Notes: generated by a model not told the origin, from the sequence alone. A stretch of 64,000 bases of DNA from Rhodeus uyekii (GCA_037043235.1 JAWRVZ010000178.1:606259-670258), one strand, 5' to 3'. Positions 37,857 to 46,703 are shown, numbered from the stretch's first letter. Translations and numbers: made by a program.

Positions 37857-37889
<33 letters not shown>

Positions 37890-39006
37890 ATGCACCGCTT
37901 ACCTCTCCAGTGACCAGATACCTGCCGTCTGATGAGAAGCTCAATGAGCTGATGCTTTTCCTGAAACAGACAAGATTCACAACACACAAATTAAAGAGCA
38001 TCAGCTTTCCTCCGTCTCTCTTTCTGTGACGCAAAGCTGCCGTTCTTCTCTATCAGAGTCAGTGTTTTTGATTCTCGAGTTTCTTCCGGGAACAAACACT
38101 CACAATATTCCTCATTATCATAATTCATGCACAGAATAAAGGGGCGGGGCTTGAGTGAGTGAGTCCTGTGTTGAAACTGGTGGTTATGGGAAGGGGTGGG
38201 ACATTTCCCAAACACACTGGAAGTTCTCGACCAATCACAACACACCGATCCAGCCGACCAATCAGAGCACAGTGTGCTTTCAGAAGGAGGAGCTTCATAG
38301 AGACAGGAACTAAACAGAGTGTTTCTGACAGACTGGGAAGAGACGAATATGGGGAAAATAAATCAACATTCAAGCAGGAAAACCTGATCTAGGAGACACA
38401 CACAACAAAACGGCTATAAAAGGGCAAAATAAGAAAGCAGAAACATTTCTGCTTTCTTAACTGGTTCAGCTGCAATAATGCAACACAAACATCAAGAAAA
38501 GCACTGACGGGGTGTATGTGTGTGTGTGTGTGTGTGTGTTGCCGTTCTTCACCTGGATGAGTTGATGAGATGCCGTTGTGTGTTTTTGTCCGGGTTCAGT
38601 AACACAACGACACATCTGAATGAAACACAGACACAAGATTAAACACACACTCGTGTTCCTCTAACATGCCAATAAAACACTAGAGGACGTTCACAGAACA
38701 TCAGCAGATCCGGAGAAGTGAGTTTGTGTTTAAAACGAGAGCCAGAAAGATAAACTTCTCTAAGATTAAACTACATTCTTCATCTGACTCCTCTGGAAGA
38801 TATTTGCTCAAGTTTTAAACACAAATTCACATCATTTTGATCCATTTTCCATAAAACAAGGTTTAACATCTTCAGTGAAGTTGCTTCTTCTCCAGTAAAC
38901 GTGATTTATGGATGTTTGTGCTGGAAAACAGAAACTCTGAGGAGGAACAGTGTGTTTCACAGACACCTAGAGTTCATTCTGTCAGTAAACCAGCCGTCAA
39001 TCCTGA

Positions 39007-39038
<32 letters not shown>

Positions 39039-39217
39039 AGATCTCACCCTGCCGGATAGGCTACAGTTCCTGAACACGGATCACACGTTAAGCTGCTGTT
39101 TCCAGCAGTCGTGATGCCCAGAACTCTCTCTAAAGTCACCTGAGAAACATACATCACACACCATCAACACACAGGGTTAAAGTTCAGATCTCTGGATCTC
39201 ACAGATGACATTCATCT

Positions 39218-39251
<34 letters not shown>

Positions 39252-39485
39252 TGTGCGGCAGAATAAACCACACGCGTCACAGTATTTACAGTGGATTCAT
39301 TATCTTTCACACATGAGCTGAAAGTCAACAAGAGCATGATGGGAATGTGCTGATGAGATCAACCGTCTGTCAATCTCACAAACATCTGCCCTTTTGCTCC
39401 TGCACTCACACAGATGATGACATCATCATCAGTGAGCCAATGAATGAAGAGCAGCACTCACATGAAAAAACAACACTCTGAGATC

Positions 39486-39520
<35 letters not shown>

Positions 39521-39943
39521 ATCAAACGATAAAAATCACGCAGCCACAGATTGTTTCCCGCTTCCTTTGATGTTTGTTACAGTGATGAAATCTTTGTTAC
39601 TGTAACAATGATTACTCTGATGCGAAAGACGGAGAGCACAGATCAAAGGACAAACTCATCAAAGCCAGCCGCGGTTTCAATCATGTTTCCTTTGATATTT
39701 GTTACAGTGAATCATTTGAAGCGTTACAAACTCTGCAGCGGGTTTAAGCGCTGCGCTGATTGGCTGTTTGATTAGGCATGCATTCTCTGGAGCAGATGGA
39801 TGGGGAGAGAGAGAGAGAGAGGGATGGATAGAGAGAAAGAGAAAGAGTGTGTTTACCTGGTGTTTGTTGCGGCTCTTCCTCAGTCTGATGGACGGCGCGC
39901 GCAGGAAACTCTTGATGCGACTCCTGATGGTGAAAGGCTCCAT
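22431..39943 (-). CDS. mapkbp1: MAPK-binding protein 1 (WD40 scaffold of JNK signalling), 28 coding exons
   Basis: Exons, in transcript order: 39857-39943, 39048-39139, 38553-38615, 37903-37960, 37247-37423, 37043-37180, 36780-36980, 36173-36327, 35888-36065, 35533-35658, 35314-35471, 34535-34626, 34330-34455, 34015-34085, 31945-32066, 31706-31781, 31396-31507, 31270-31333, 31074-31184, 30328-30467, 30042-30079, 29276-29759, 28632-28694, 28462-28498, 28241-28383, 26406-26738, 26028-26119, 22431-22673. All joins keep phase and give about 1,259 residues, against roughly 1,500 in mammals. ATG at 39943 opens with an IRSRIKSFLRAPSIRLRKS stretch typical of MAPKBP1. Residues about 30-720 are tandem WD40 repeats with motifs such as GNRHVRFW, WLSCVYNDHSLYVWD, SASRDRLI-like and ISCGADKSVF. 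The C-terminal half keeps RPHSYMSPTTSSRAK, LCGSVRRAAGLYRT and LALLEQYSRLLL. MAPKBP1 scaffolds JNK signalling and pairs with WDR62; the C-terminal motifs favour MAPKBP1 over WDR62. Exons 7, 22 and 25 have ambiguous borders. Confidence 0.88.
23129..24210. mobile_element. pogo/Tigger-like nonautonomous element with TA target duplication
   Basis: Terminal inverted repeats CAGTAGTACCTCAAGATACG and, inverted, CGTATCTCGAGGTACCACTG are flanked by TA at 23127-23128 and 24211-24212. Internal copies of GATACGAAA occur near both ends. There is no transposase frame. The 439-bp LTR-like insertion at 23424-23862 lies inside it. It sits in mapkbp1 intron 27. Confidence 0.8.
23424..23862 (-). mobile_element. 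Solo LTR-like insertion
   Basis: Starts TGTCAGGGT and ends ACCCTGACA, flanked by the 5-bp direct repeat CGTAC (23419-23423 and 23863-23867). Read on the minus strand it has an AATAAA (TTTATT near 23471) about 45 bp before its end, followed by a GCAATTGAGTCC segment. That is the R-U5 layout of teleost Gypsy-type LTRs. No internal retroelement genes remain, so it looks like an LTR left by recombination. A short DNA transposon with 9-bp inverted ends is the alternative. Confidence 0.6.
24688..25960. mobile_element. hAT-type nonautonomous DNA transposon
   Basis: Termini CAGGGGTGGGCAAACTA and, inverted, TAGTTTGCCCACCCCTG. Flanking 8-bp direct repeats GTCTAAAC and TTCTAAAC match at seven of eight positions. 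CAGGGGTGGGCAAACT is a classic hAT end. No transposase frame is seen. A 5S-derived SINE is inserted in its 3' half. It sits in mapkbp1 intron 27. Confidence 0.85.
25334..25861 (-). mobile_element. SINE3-type element derived from 5S rRNA
   Basis: Read on the minus strand, 25861-25766 resembles 5S rRNA: AAGCGGGGTTGAGCCTGGTT then AGTACCTGGATGGGAGACC, the internal promoter C-box region. The rest is the long SINE body ending in the GCGCTATATAAATGTAA-type tail. 5S-derived SINE3 elements are known from zebrafish. 5S gene function is excluded by the divergent 5' portion and the fused body. Confidence 0.8.
26930..28020 (+). mobile_element. Decayed pogo/Tigger-like transposon in mapkbp1 intron 25
   Basis: Both ends carry repeated AGATACGAG words (26967, 27002 and 27018 at one side; TCTAGATACGAGCAA near 27962 at the other). 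Inside is a remnant transposase frame. Terminal repeats are too degraded for me to fix the borders exactly. Confidence 0.65.
27136..27611 (+). pseudogene. Tigger/pogo-like transposase remnant
   Basis: ATG at 27136 opens MSSKKVSGNDGSERRNA, typical of the start of Tigger transposases, then hits stops within 60 bases. A later frame (27246-27611) ends in KGRQKQISLD and a Ser/Glu-rich Lys tail, the usual Tigger C-terminus. The DDE catalytic core between them is missing, and the HPDK-like segment near 27435 is in another frame. It is dead by deletion and frameshift. Confidence 0.65.
28241..28383 (-). CDS. mapkbp1: mapkbp1 exon 25 with a tandem NAGNAG acceptor
   Basis: The acceptor region reads TGCGCAGCAG before GACGGTGAAG. 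Splicing at the first CAG (exon from 28386) adds one serine; splicing at the second (from 28383) omits it. Both keep the frame. The exon encodes a basic, serine-rich stretch (TVKRSVRTLMEDTG) and ends at donor GTGAGA. Confidence 0.65.
28795..28865. mobile_element. Fragment of an abundant teleost interspersed repeat
   Basis: ATGTCGTTCCAAACCCATAA, then GACTCTCGTTCATCCTCAGA and ACACAGATGAAGATATTC closely resemble a repeat very common in cyprinid genomes. Only about 70 bp are present and no terminal repeats are seen. The family assignment is from memory. Confidence 0.45.
29276..29759 (-). CDS. mapkbp1: mapkbp1 exon 22, or two exons around a 120-nt in-frame intron
   Basis: The frame is open throughout. 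Within it, CTGCAG followed by GTGACC at 29585 looks like a donor and GCTCTGCAG before 29465 like an acceptor. Removing 29466-29585 deletes exactly 40 codons and keeps frame. The first part encodes SMLELRRLNAP, matching the MAPKBP1 SMLDLR region, and the last part DGVVLWPDP and SAASMGYGS, also family-like. Both forms may exist. Confidence 0.6.
30595..30967 (+). repeat. Arm A of an inverted repeat pair (mapkbp1 intron 19)
   Basis: About 370 bp sharing long identical blocks with the reverse complement of 33516-33895, for example AACTCATTAGCATAAGCCCC and GAGATTCACATATGATAATG. The arms differ by a few short indels and CpG-type changes. A transposon family is likely, but I cannot name it. Confidence 0.8.
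32407..33464. mobile_element. pogo/Tigger-like nonautonomous element in mapkbp1 intron 14
   Basis: Termini CAGTGGAGTTC and, inverted, GAACTCCACTG are flanked by TA at 32405-32406 and 33465-33466. Secondary inverted words GGTTAACTCG and GGTTATCTCG occur just inside. The length is 1,058 bp with no transposase frame. Its ends differ from the 23129-24210 element, so it is a separate family member. Confidence 0.8.
33516..33895 (-). repeat. Arm B of the inverted repeat pair (mapkbp1 intron 14)
   Basis: Reverse-complement counterpart of 30595-30967. It contains GGGGCTTATGCTAATGAGTT and CATTATCATATGTGAATCTC. The arms lie about 2.55 kb apart and enclose exons 15 to 19 of mapkbp1. Confidence 0.8.
34193..34308 (-). 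mobile_element. tRNA-derived SINE copy in mapkbp1 intron 13
   Basis: Reverse complement of the SINE at 15681-15805: GGGAATCAAACCCATGACC is the inverted B-box region, and CAGACGCTTTTATCATCGCA its tail. It occupies about half of the short intron between exons 13 and 14. Confidence 0.7.
34640..35270. other. AT-rich interior of mapkbp1 intron 11
   Basis: More than 600 bases of A/T-rich sequence dominated by AATAAA, ATTAAT and TTTAATA words. No exon or named repeat is visible. Confidence 0.5.
36121..36170. repeat. Poly-G and (GGAT)n tract at the exon 8 donor
   Basis: Ten or more G followed by GATG GATG repeats begin within a few bases of the exon 8 donor (36171-36172). In the transcript this is a CCAUCC repeat directly after the 5' splice site. 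Confidence 0.85.
36365..36775. repeat. GT/GA-rich repeat filling mapkbp1 intron 7
   Basis: Mixed GTGTGTGT, GAGAGA and GAGTGTGTGTGAAAGAGCAT units run nearly from exon 7 to exon 8. Long His/Thr frames here are artefacts. Confidence 0.9.
36780..36980 (-). CDS. mapkbp1: mapkbp1 exon 7 (acceptor uncertain)
   Basis: The exon encodes GRPGLLGDLRDSVFCGVACG and then a STFCVTAAGVLCE segment, strongly family-like. Two phase-0 acceptors fit: TCAGAG before 36980 (67 codons) or CTGCAG before 36947 (56 codons). The upstream one has the better pyrimidine tract, while the downstream one starts nearer the conserved sequence. Confidence 0.65.
37247..37423 (-). CDS. mapkbp1: mapkbp1 exon 5 with a repeat-derived 5' end
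   Basis: 59 codons in phase 0. The exon opens with SAAAPAACVCV and then enters the conserved VWDVAEG, CVAFSPD, IVSVG and VNVWAW WD40 sequence. In mammals the corresponding start is SGHMPAVRVWDVAE. The first residues lie inside a minisatellite copy (37400-37880), so the 3' splice site and the exon start have been multiplied upstream. Confidence 0.8.
37397..37885. repeat. Minisatellite duplicating the exon 5 splice acceptor, six copies
   Basis: Each copy has GGCCGGAGCAGCCGCGCTCT then a GACACACAGGAACACACACG stretch, a TCAGTATCACAACA or TCAGCATCACAACA stretch, and a CA run of variable length. Copies start near 37404, 37481, 37566, 37643, 37736 and 37807. On the minus strand every copy contains CAG followed by AGCGCGGCTGCT, the acceptor and first codons of exon 5. 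The T/C variant (GTATC or GCATC) alternates between copies, which suggests a two-copy higher-order unit. Confidence 0.9.
38110..38330. mobile_element. Possible teleost DNA-transposon-derived repeat in mapkbp1 intron 3
   Basis: Contains GGGGCGGGGCTTGAG, CGACCAATCACAACAC and CGACCAATCAGAGCACAG, phrases common in teleost short interspersed DNA elements. Termini and target duplication were not resolved. Confidence 0.35.
39857..39943 (-). CDS. mapkbp1: mapkbp1 exon 1 (start codon exon)
   Basis: ATG at 39943-39941 is followed by 29 codons to donor GTAAAC. The upstream in-frame codon at 39997 is GTG, not ATG, so 39943 is the first methionine in frame. The encoded MEPFTIRSRIKSF start matches the basic N-terminus of MAPKBP1 and not that of WDR62. 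Intron 1 begins with a GA-rich run at 39806-39846. Confidence 0.85.
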
Positions 39944-40520
39944 GTCTCCAGATATCACGCATTCGCGCTCAACTCCTCCATCGAGTGTTACTATCACTTC
40001 GTCACTCTATCCCTCCACACCTCCACTAATCAGCGTCCGGCGGTCCGATTGGCCGATCAGGCGCATGACGCGGCGCTGTTTGCATATTCATGAGCAGCGT
40101 GGGGGTTCGATCTTCAACTGGCTGGAAGGAGCTGCCAGTGACTGGTCACGTGACTGACTACTGGCTGATGGCAGCTGCCAGTCTTATTCTGGTGGTTCAT
40201 GTGACCAGTCACTGGATGTCAGTTGTCAGTCTAAACTATTTGCTGTCAGTCTGCCTTGGCAAGCAGTTTAAGGAAATACTGAGTTTTGGCAAGTTTTGTA
40301 TTTTCTATTATGCCCTATCGAGCTTGGGAAATTTCATTAATTTATTGGTATGCATATGATTATGTTCTTAAACATGACTAGTATTTTTGATCATTTGATT
40401 ATTACTGGTTGCTTAATGAGCTGCCGCTACATCAGCCACTGACTGGAGGACGCCTAAGCGATAAGCAGTTGAAGATTGAACCCCCACTCCAAAAGTTGCA
40501 CAATACAATTACATTTATTA
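39944..40520. other. mapkbp1 5' flank (5' UTR/promoter not resolved)
   Basis: The first 150 bp upstream of the start codon are CpG-bearing and could hold the 5' UTR and promoter. I see no TATA box at a convincing distance. The remaining sequence, with repeated CTGGCTGATGGCAGCTGCCA-type words, matches nothing I recognise. Confidence 0.35.
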
Positions 40521-40654
40521 ACTAGATAGAGGAAGTTTATGATATAAACTTCAGTTGGCTTGAGAAAGCCTATCCTGAAAGTTAAATTTATTTGTAAAAG
40601 CTTAAAAAGTTGTTTAAGTTTACAGATAGATAGATGGAAAGAATTAGATCTTGA

Positions 40655-41838
40655 AGTGAAGTGAAGTGAAGAAGTTTATTGTCATTACACATGTACAAGT
40701 ACAGTATAACGAGATGTCGTTGGAGCAAGCTCCGAGCCGCTGCCTGTGCAGGCGCCGCCACACACCTCCAGAATACAATACAAGAATACAAGAATGCAGT
40801 TTAGCAAGCGTTTACATAGCAACAAAACACGACGTAAACGGTACACGTGGGCACATGTTGGGATTTTTTGTATGGATTGGGAAGGGGGAGATAGATAGGA
40901 CAGAAAAGTAAGAAAAAAAAGAAGAAAAAAAAGTACAGGCAGACGGTTGGATGGGGGCGGGTTTCTATGCTGTGAGAAAGTCTCAGATTGTGTTGAGATG
41001 TAGCCAAAGCTTCAGATGTGTTTTGAGCTCAGTTTCTGTTTTTGTCCTTGGGGGAGATAAGAGTATAGGAGATAGCAGACTGGCTGGAACAGGCTGGATT
41101 CCCAAACCAAATGGCTCTCATCCATTTTGATGATCTTCGGTAATTTGTCCGGATCATAATCAATCAATCAGTTCTGGTCTCACTCGACCGGTCGATGCAG
41201 TTCCTTAGACATTTCGTCTATCCTCACGGCCAAACCAGTTACTGTTCGTAAGAGTTCACCGACCTGACCACCGATGGAGCCCATTCTTCCCTGCGTGTCC
41301 GTAGTACGGACTGCGATGTCACGATTCAGCTCCTCAATCTGTATCACTCTCTGATCTAGTTCCTTCAAACGGTTTCCCACAGCACCGACACGGTCCTTAA
41401 TTTCAACCGACAGCGGCTGGGTGAATTTGCTCGCAGCTGTCTTTCCAATCTTACGATGGATCAGGGCAATTCCAAAGCCAAAGAATAGGATACCCGCCAT
41501 CAATAGTCCAATAACAAAGATCTTCGGCGTCTTCCACGGACAGAGCCTCCAGGCACAGGACTTGCCATTTGTTATATGAGTCCATCACGTACCCCGAAGC
41601 AAACGTCCCATCAGGGCATTTCAGCTCTCCCGGGGCGCCTTTCCTTTGTGAAAAAATATTGTCGATCGCGCTGATTGACCAGTTAATCAATTCCATTTTA
41701 TCTTCAGGAGTCCAGCAAGCAGCAAGTTGGAGGGAGAGACAAGAGACAATAATACCAAAGCGCTAGAGCTAGAGCAGGGCAGGGCGGGAGCAGATGGAAA
41801 CACGACTGCACTGGGAGAGAGTCAGAGAGGATGCACTA
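40655..41838 (-). mobile_element. Retroposon-like insertion carrying its own coding frame
   Basis: The insertion splits array unit 1 and is flanked by TTGA at 40651-40654 and 41839-41842. The uninterrupted sequence is seen in other units (GATCTTGAGCATATATACAC). Read on the minus strand it has a pyrimidine-rich leader, an ATG at 41696, two overlapping frames to 41180, a 3' UTR, and AATAAA about 25 bp before its end. It closes with a short (CTTCA)n-type tail. This layout fits a LINE-mobilised transcript or a short LINE-like element. No reverse transcriptase is present. Confidence 0.7.
41180..41696 (-). CDS. Unrecognised protein frame: N-terminal segment, membrane helix, coiled coil (frameshifted)
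   Basis: The first frame, 41696-41451 (81 codons), contains GELKCPDGTFASG. The second, overlapping frame ends at 41180 and carries a hydrophobic segment (LLMAGILFFGFGIALI, about 41500-41450). A roughly 80-residue hydrophilic heptad-like region with VGNRLKELDQRVIQIEELN follows. The natural reading is a single-pass membrane protein with a coiled-coil tail, broken or shifted by one base near 41545-41575. I do not recognise the family. It could be a retroposed host gene, a mobile-element accessory protein, or a degraded copy of either. Confidence 0.45.
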
Positions 41839-42890
41839 TTGAGTATATATACACTTGTTAGTTATTGCTTTGCGTTGTTTCTAGGCAGTTACTAAGGTGT
41901 CGTTATGTTCTTTGATCATAATTTAATCTTTAATCAATTGATAATCAATTTTGCTAGCAAGATTTAATGTTAATTATCTTGTTACTAGCAAGATTTAGAA
42001 TGAATTCCGAAGTCATTAGCAACATTTAACATAAATAAGCATGTTGCTGGCAAGAATTCGCTGAATTAGCATATTGGTAGCAAGATTTATTGTTAATTAA
42101 CAAGTTGCTATCAAGATTTAGCATGATCTAGCATGTCACTAGTGAGAATTTGCGTGATCTAGCATGTTGCTAGCAAGATTTAACGTTAATTAACAAGACA
42201 CTATTGACATTTAGTGTGAACTAACATCTCGCTAGTGAGATTTGTTAATTCGTAGGTCGCTTGTGAGATTTAACATGAGTTAACATGTCACTGACGAGAA
42301 TGAATGTTATTTAACAAGTCACTAGTGAGATTTAATGTTTTAAAGAACACAAGAGTCAGTTGACGCAGAGACTGGAGGTTATTGATGATTCAGCTGAACA
42401 GTGAGTGGTCTGAAATATCAAAGAATAATAATGAATATTAAATATAAATCTAAAATAAACAACATTTACATTGATAATAAACATGAGTAAATTATTAATT
42501 GATTACAGAAGTGTTGCAATACTTGGTTAGTGCACAAAATGGCATCTAGGGTACATACATGGAGTTTTTTCATCAAGAGGGATCATCGGTGTTGTAACGA
42601 AATACCAAAAAATAAATAACAATGCTTTTTGATCCCCAAAGTGTTGGAAAATTGCAGTTAGTTTATAAAAATGTTTACGGTTTAATTACATCCTTGGCTT
42701 TTAACGGTCAGTTTTCACTAATGTGAATAATACTTTGTTTTATTTCTATTTTAAAGATGTAATTAAGCATTATTAATATAGTCTTGCCACTTTCAAAACA
42801 GACTGCAGTTACATGTATATGGAGCCCTTTATACATTTATTTACTATATAAATGTGTGTATAAATAGATAGATAGATAGATATGTATGTG

Positions 42891-42925
<35 letters not shown>

Positions 42926-44058
42926 ATAAAGCCTTTCTTCATGTGAAATAAAATAACTTAAATATTAGTATTTCTTAAATCATTCCTGCACAATTACAAT
43001 GGGGATAGTAATGCTGTTTTTTCTAATCTCAAGCAGTTTTCAGATTGAATCGATCTGCCATGTCAGACTTCAGTTCAACACGGCAATTATAGCAGATAAA
43101 GGAATCAAGGCAATGTAATATTTACTCAGGCATAAGTTATAAATAAACGTAAGTGCTTTGACGCGAGTGCGCGAGGACGCGCGTTTGAAGTTCATTGAGA
43201 GTTGCCGTTCCCATAGTAATCTACTCAGCGGGCGAAAGCCTTTGCCGAGTAAACACGAATGAGAGTCAGAATTTGGCCATATAAGTACATAAATCTTCAA
43301 GGAAACACGCTGCAGCGGTTACTTGATAATCGGAAACAATTTCCGTTTGATCATAAACTCTCTCACATAAATCTATTTTAGGAGATTATGATCTCTCTCT
43401 CCAGCAGTAATGGCGTCTTTGAAAAGCTTTGAGGCTTTGAATTGCAGCGCTCTGATTCGTTCAAACTTCAGTGCTCTCACTGACAGGGGTGTAATTTTGT
43501 GATATTATGTATGTAAAATAGAGAGATTTAACTTACTAATTAAAGTAAAAAATCGATTGTAGACCTGCAAGTTTTTTTTTCAGGATTTAAAAAAATAAAA
43601 TGCATGCCCATTGGAATGGACATGTTCACACATACTGTATTGAAATGTATTATATATCAGGTGTAATGTTGTGATGTTACCAACAGATGGAGTGGACGCT
43701 CTATCTAAAATTCAGTTTTCACTTCATTAGTGAAAGTCTATGGAGATTTTATGACTTTAATCTTCAGTTTTATCAAAAATCATAAGTCTGATCAGTCTGA
43801 AAAGGGATAGCAACTCAAGTCAGAACAGGTCTGAAGTCTGAGCAGAGTTTAGTGGTTGTAGCTTTAAAGCTCTAGGAGGAGATGCTCTGAGAATTTTAGG
43901 TAAGAATAATAATAATAACTAGATAGAGGAAGTTTATGATATAAACTTCAGTTGGCTTGAGAAAGCCTATCCTGAAAGTTAAATTTATTTGTAAAAGCTT
44001 AAAAAGTTGTTTAAGTTTACAGATAGATAGATGGAAAGAATTAGATCTTGAGCATATA

Positions 44059-45673
44059 CAGTTTTATGCAAAGGTTTGGGCACCCCTAATAATTATCATA
44101 ATTTCAGTTTATAATGTGCCGGGCTTTCAAAGCCACAACTTCATTTGGATATAATTTATACCTTATGAAAACAGTAACATTTCAGTTCTGAAATGGCATT
44201 TATTGAATCAACAGAAACAATACAATTTGAGTCATAGCAAAAACAGACAGGTGCAAAAATGTGGGCACCCCAATGAAATTATCACATTAATATTTAGTAG
44301 AGCCCCCTTTTGCTGAAATAACAGCATGTAGTCGCTTCTTATAGCCACTGAGAAGTCCCTGGATTCTGGTTGCAGGTATTTTGGACCATTCTTCCTTGCA
44401 AAATGTCTCCAGTTCAGTCAGGTTTGATGGTTTCCGAGTGTGGACAACCTCCTTCAAATCATTACATAGATTTTCGATGATATTCAAGTCTGGACTGCGA
44501 TGGCCATTCTAGAACATTGTATCTGTGTCTGACCATGAATTCCTTGGTAGATTTGGAGCAATGCTTTGGATCATTATCCTGCTGAAACAACCAACCCTGG
44601 CATAACTTCATCCTCTTGACTGATTCTTGAACACTGTTCTTAAGAATCTGCTGATACTGGATGGAATCCATTTGACCCTCAACTTTGACAAGGTTTCCAG
44701 TACCTGTGCTTGCCCCATAGCATGAAGGACCCACCACCACATTTTACAGTAGGGAGCAAGTTCTTCTCCTGGAACGCTGTGTTCTTTTTCCTCCATACAA
44801 AGCTCTTCTGGTTGTGACCAAACAGCTCTATCTCAGTTTCATCTGTCCACAGAACTTGTCCAGATGAGCCTTTGCATACCTCAAATGACTCTGTTTGTTG
44901 GCAAGACGCGGAAAAGGCTTTTTCCGCATCACCCTTTCATTGAGCTGTTCCTTGTGCAAAGTACGCTGGACTGTGGAACGATGTACAATGACACCATCAG
45001 CAGCGAGATGTTCTTGGAGATCTTTGGAGGTGGTCTGTAAATTGTATTTGACCATTCTAACCATACTTCGCCTTTGCCTTTCAGATATCTTTCTTGGCCT
45101 GCCACATCTTTCCTTCACATGGACTGTTCCTGTTGCCTTCCATTTTCTAACTATATTTCTGACTGGAGACAGGGACCTTAAACCTTTGTGATAACTTTTA
45201 ACATGCTTCTCCTAACTCACACTGATGAATTATCCTAGTTTTTAAGTCATTGGGGAGTTCTTTTGAGGTTCCCATGTTGCTACTTTCCAGTAGAGAATCG
45301 AAGAGAAGCACAACTGGCAATTAGCAAACTTAAATATCCTTTTTCATGATTGGTTGCACCTGTGTTTCCAGTCTAATGTTCATTGAGCCAATAACATCAA
45401 TTTTGTGTTGCAAACAATCAGCATTAAGTGACTACAGGTATTCAAATCAACACAATTGAAAGGGTGGCCAAACGTTTGCACCGCCTATTTGTCACATTGT
45501 ATTTTATTTCATACAACTAAATACTGCTACACTAAGTATTTTGGTCTGAAAAACATTGCTTTATCAAGCTTTCTCTAGAAAATGAATGGCATATCACTAG
45601 GATCTTTACTTAAAAAGATTGAGCAGATTACCATGCAGCCTCAGAAAGGTGCCTAAACTTTTGCATAAAACTG
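44059..45673 (-). mobile_element. Tc1-like transposon, copy 1
   Basis: Termini CAGTTTTATGCAAAGG and, inverted, CTTTTGCATAAAACTG are flanked by TA at 44057-44058 and 45674-45675. The length is 1,615 bp and it carries one defective transposase. TA duplication and this length are standard for Tc1/mariner. It is inserted at GAGCATATATACAC of the array unit. Confidence 0.92.
44287..45275 (-). pseudogene. Tc1-like transposase, inactivated (copy 1)
   Basis: ATG at 45275 opens MGTSKELPNDLKTRIIHQ, then reaches a stop. Downstream frames contain the paired-like helix-turn-helix (GRPRKISERQRR, HRSTVQRTLHKEQL) and the catalytic-domain segment LFQQDNDPKHCSKSTKEF. A C-terminal IIENLCNDLKEVVH segment closes it. 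Several stops and frameshifts separate these blocks, so no full DDE enzyme can be made. Tc1 transposases cut and paste at TA. Confidence 0.85.
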
Positions 45674-46703
45674 TATACACTTGTTAGTTATTGCCTTGCG
45701 TTGTTTCTAGGCAGTTACTAAGGTGTCGTTATGTTCTTTGATCATAATTTAATCTTTAATCAATTGATGATCAATTTTGCTAGCAAGATTTAATGTTAAT
45801 TATCTTGTTGCTAGCAAGATTTAGAATGAATTCCGAAGTCATTAGCAACATTTAACATAAATAAGCATGCTGCTGGCAAGAATTCGCTGAATTAGCATAT
45901 TGGTAGCAAGATTTATTGTTAATTAACAAGTTGCTATCAAGATTTAGCATGATCTAGCATGTCACTAGTGAGAATTTGCGTGATCTAGCATGTTGCTAGC
46001 AAGATTTAACGTTAATTAACAAGACGCTATTGACATTTAGTGTGAACTAACATCTCGCTAGTGAGATTTGTTAATTCGTAGGTCGCTTGTGAGATTTAAC
46101 ATGAGTTAACATGTCACTGACGAGAATGAATGTTATTTAACAAGTCACTAGTGAGATTTAATGTTTTAAAGAACACAAGAGTCAGTTGACGCAGAGACTG
46201 GAGGTTATTGATGATTCAGCTGAACAGTGAGTGGTCTGAAATATCAAAGAATAATAATGAATATTAAATATAAATCTAAAATAAACAACATTTACATTGG
46301 TAATAAACATGAGTAAATAATTAATTGATTACAGAAGTGTTGCAATACTTGGTTAGTACACAAAATGGCATCTAGGGAACATACATGGAGTTTTTTCATC
46401 ATGAGGGATCATCAGTGTTGTAACGAAATACCAAAAAATAAATAACAATGCTTTTTGATCCCCAAAGTGTTGAAAATTGCAATTAGTTTATAAAAATGTT
46501 TACGGTTTAATTACATCCTTGGCTTTTAACGGTCAGTTTTCACTCATGTGAACACTTTGTTTTATTTCTATTTTAAAGATGTAATTAAGCATTATTAATA
46601 TAGTCTTACCACTTTCTAAACAGACTGCAGTTCCACTGCATATATATGGAGCCCTTTATACATTTATTTACTATATAAATGTGTGTATAGATAGATATGT
46701 ATG

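Larger units (their letters stand above)
40521..43917 (+). repeat. Array unit 1 (contains the 1.18-kb coding insertion)
   Basis: The unit begins ACTAGATAGAGGAAGTTTAT and ends with GAGAATTTTAGGTAAGAAT plus a short (AAT)n. Without the insertion it is about 2.2 kb. Landmarks in order: a CTAGCAAGATTTAA word repeat, GATCCCCAAAGTGTTGG, a TA/TG microsatellite, AATGGCGTCTTTGAAAAGCT, and AAAAGGGATAGCAACTCAAG. No transposase is encoded. Confidence 0.85.

Noticed and set aside
22431..39943. Assignment of the WD40 gene to wdr62
   Set aside because: The N-terminal basic segment and three C-terminal motifs resemble MAPKBP1 more closely, although several WD40 blades are similar to both paralogues.
43070..43300. 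76-codon frame repeated in several array units (also 46999, 53606, 58939, 62669)
   Set aside because: It recurs because the DNA is duplicated. Copies carry indels that change its interior and end, and it has no recognisable motif, so constraint is not shown.
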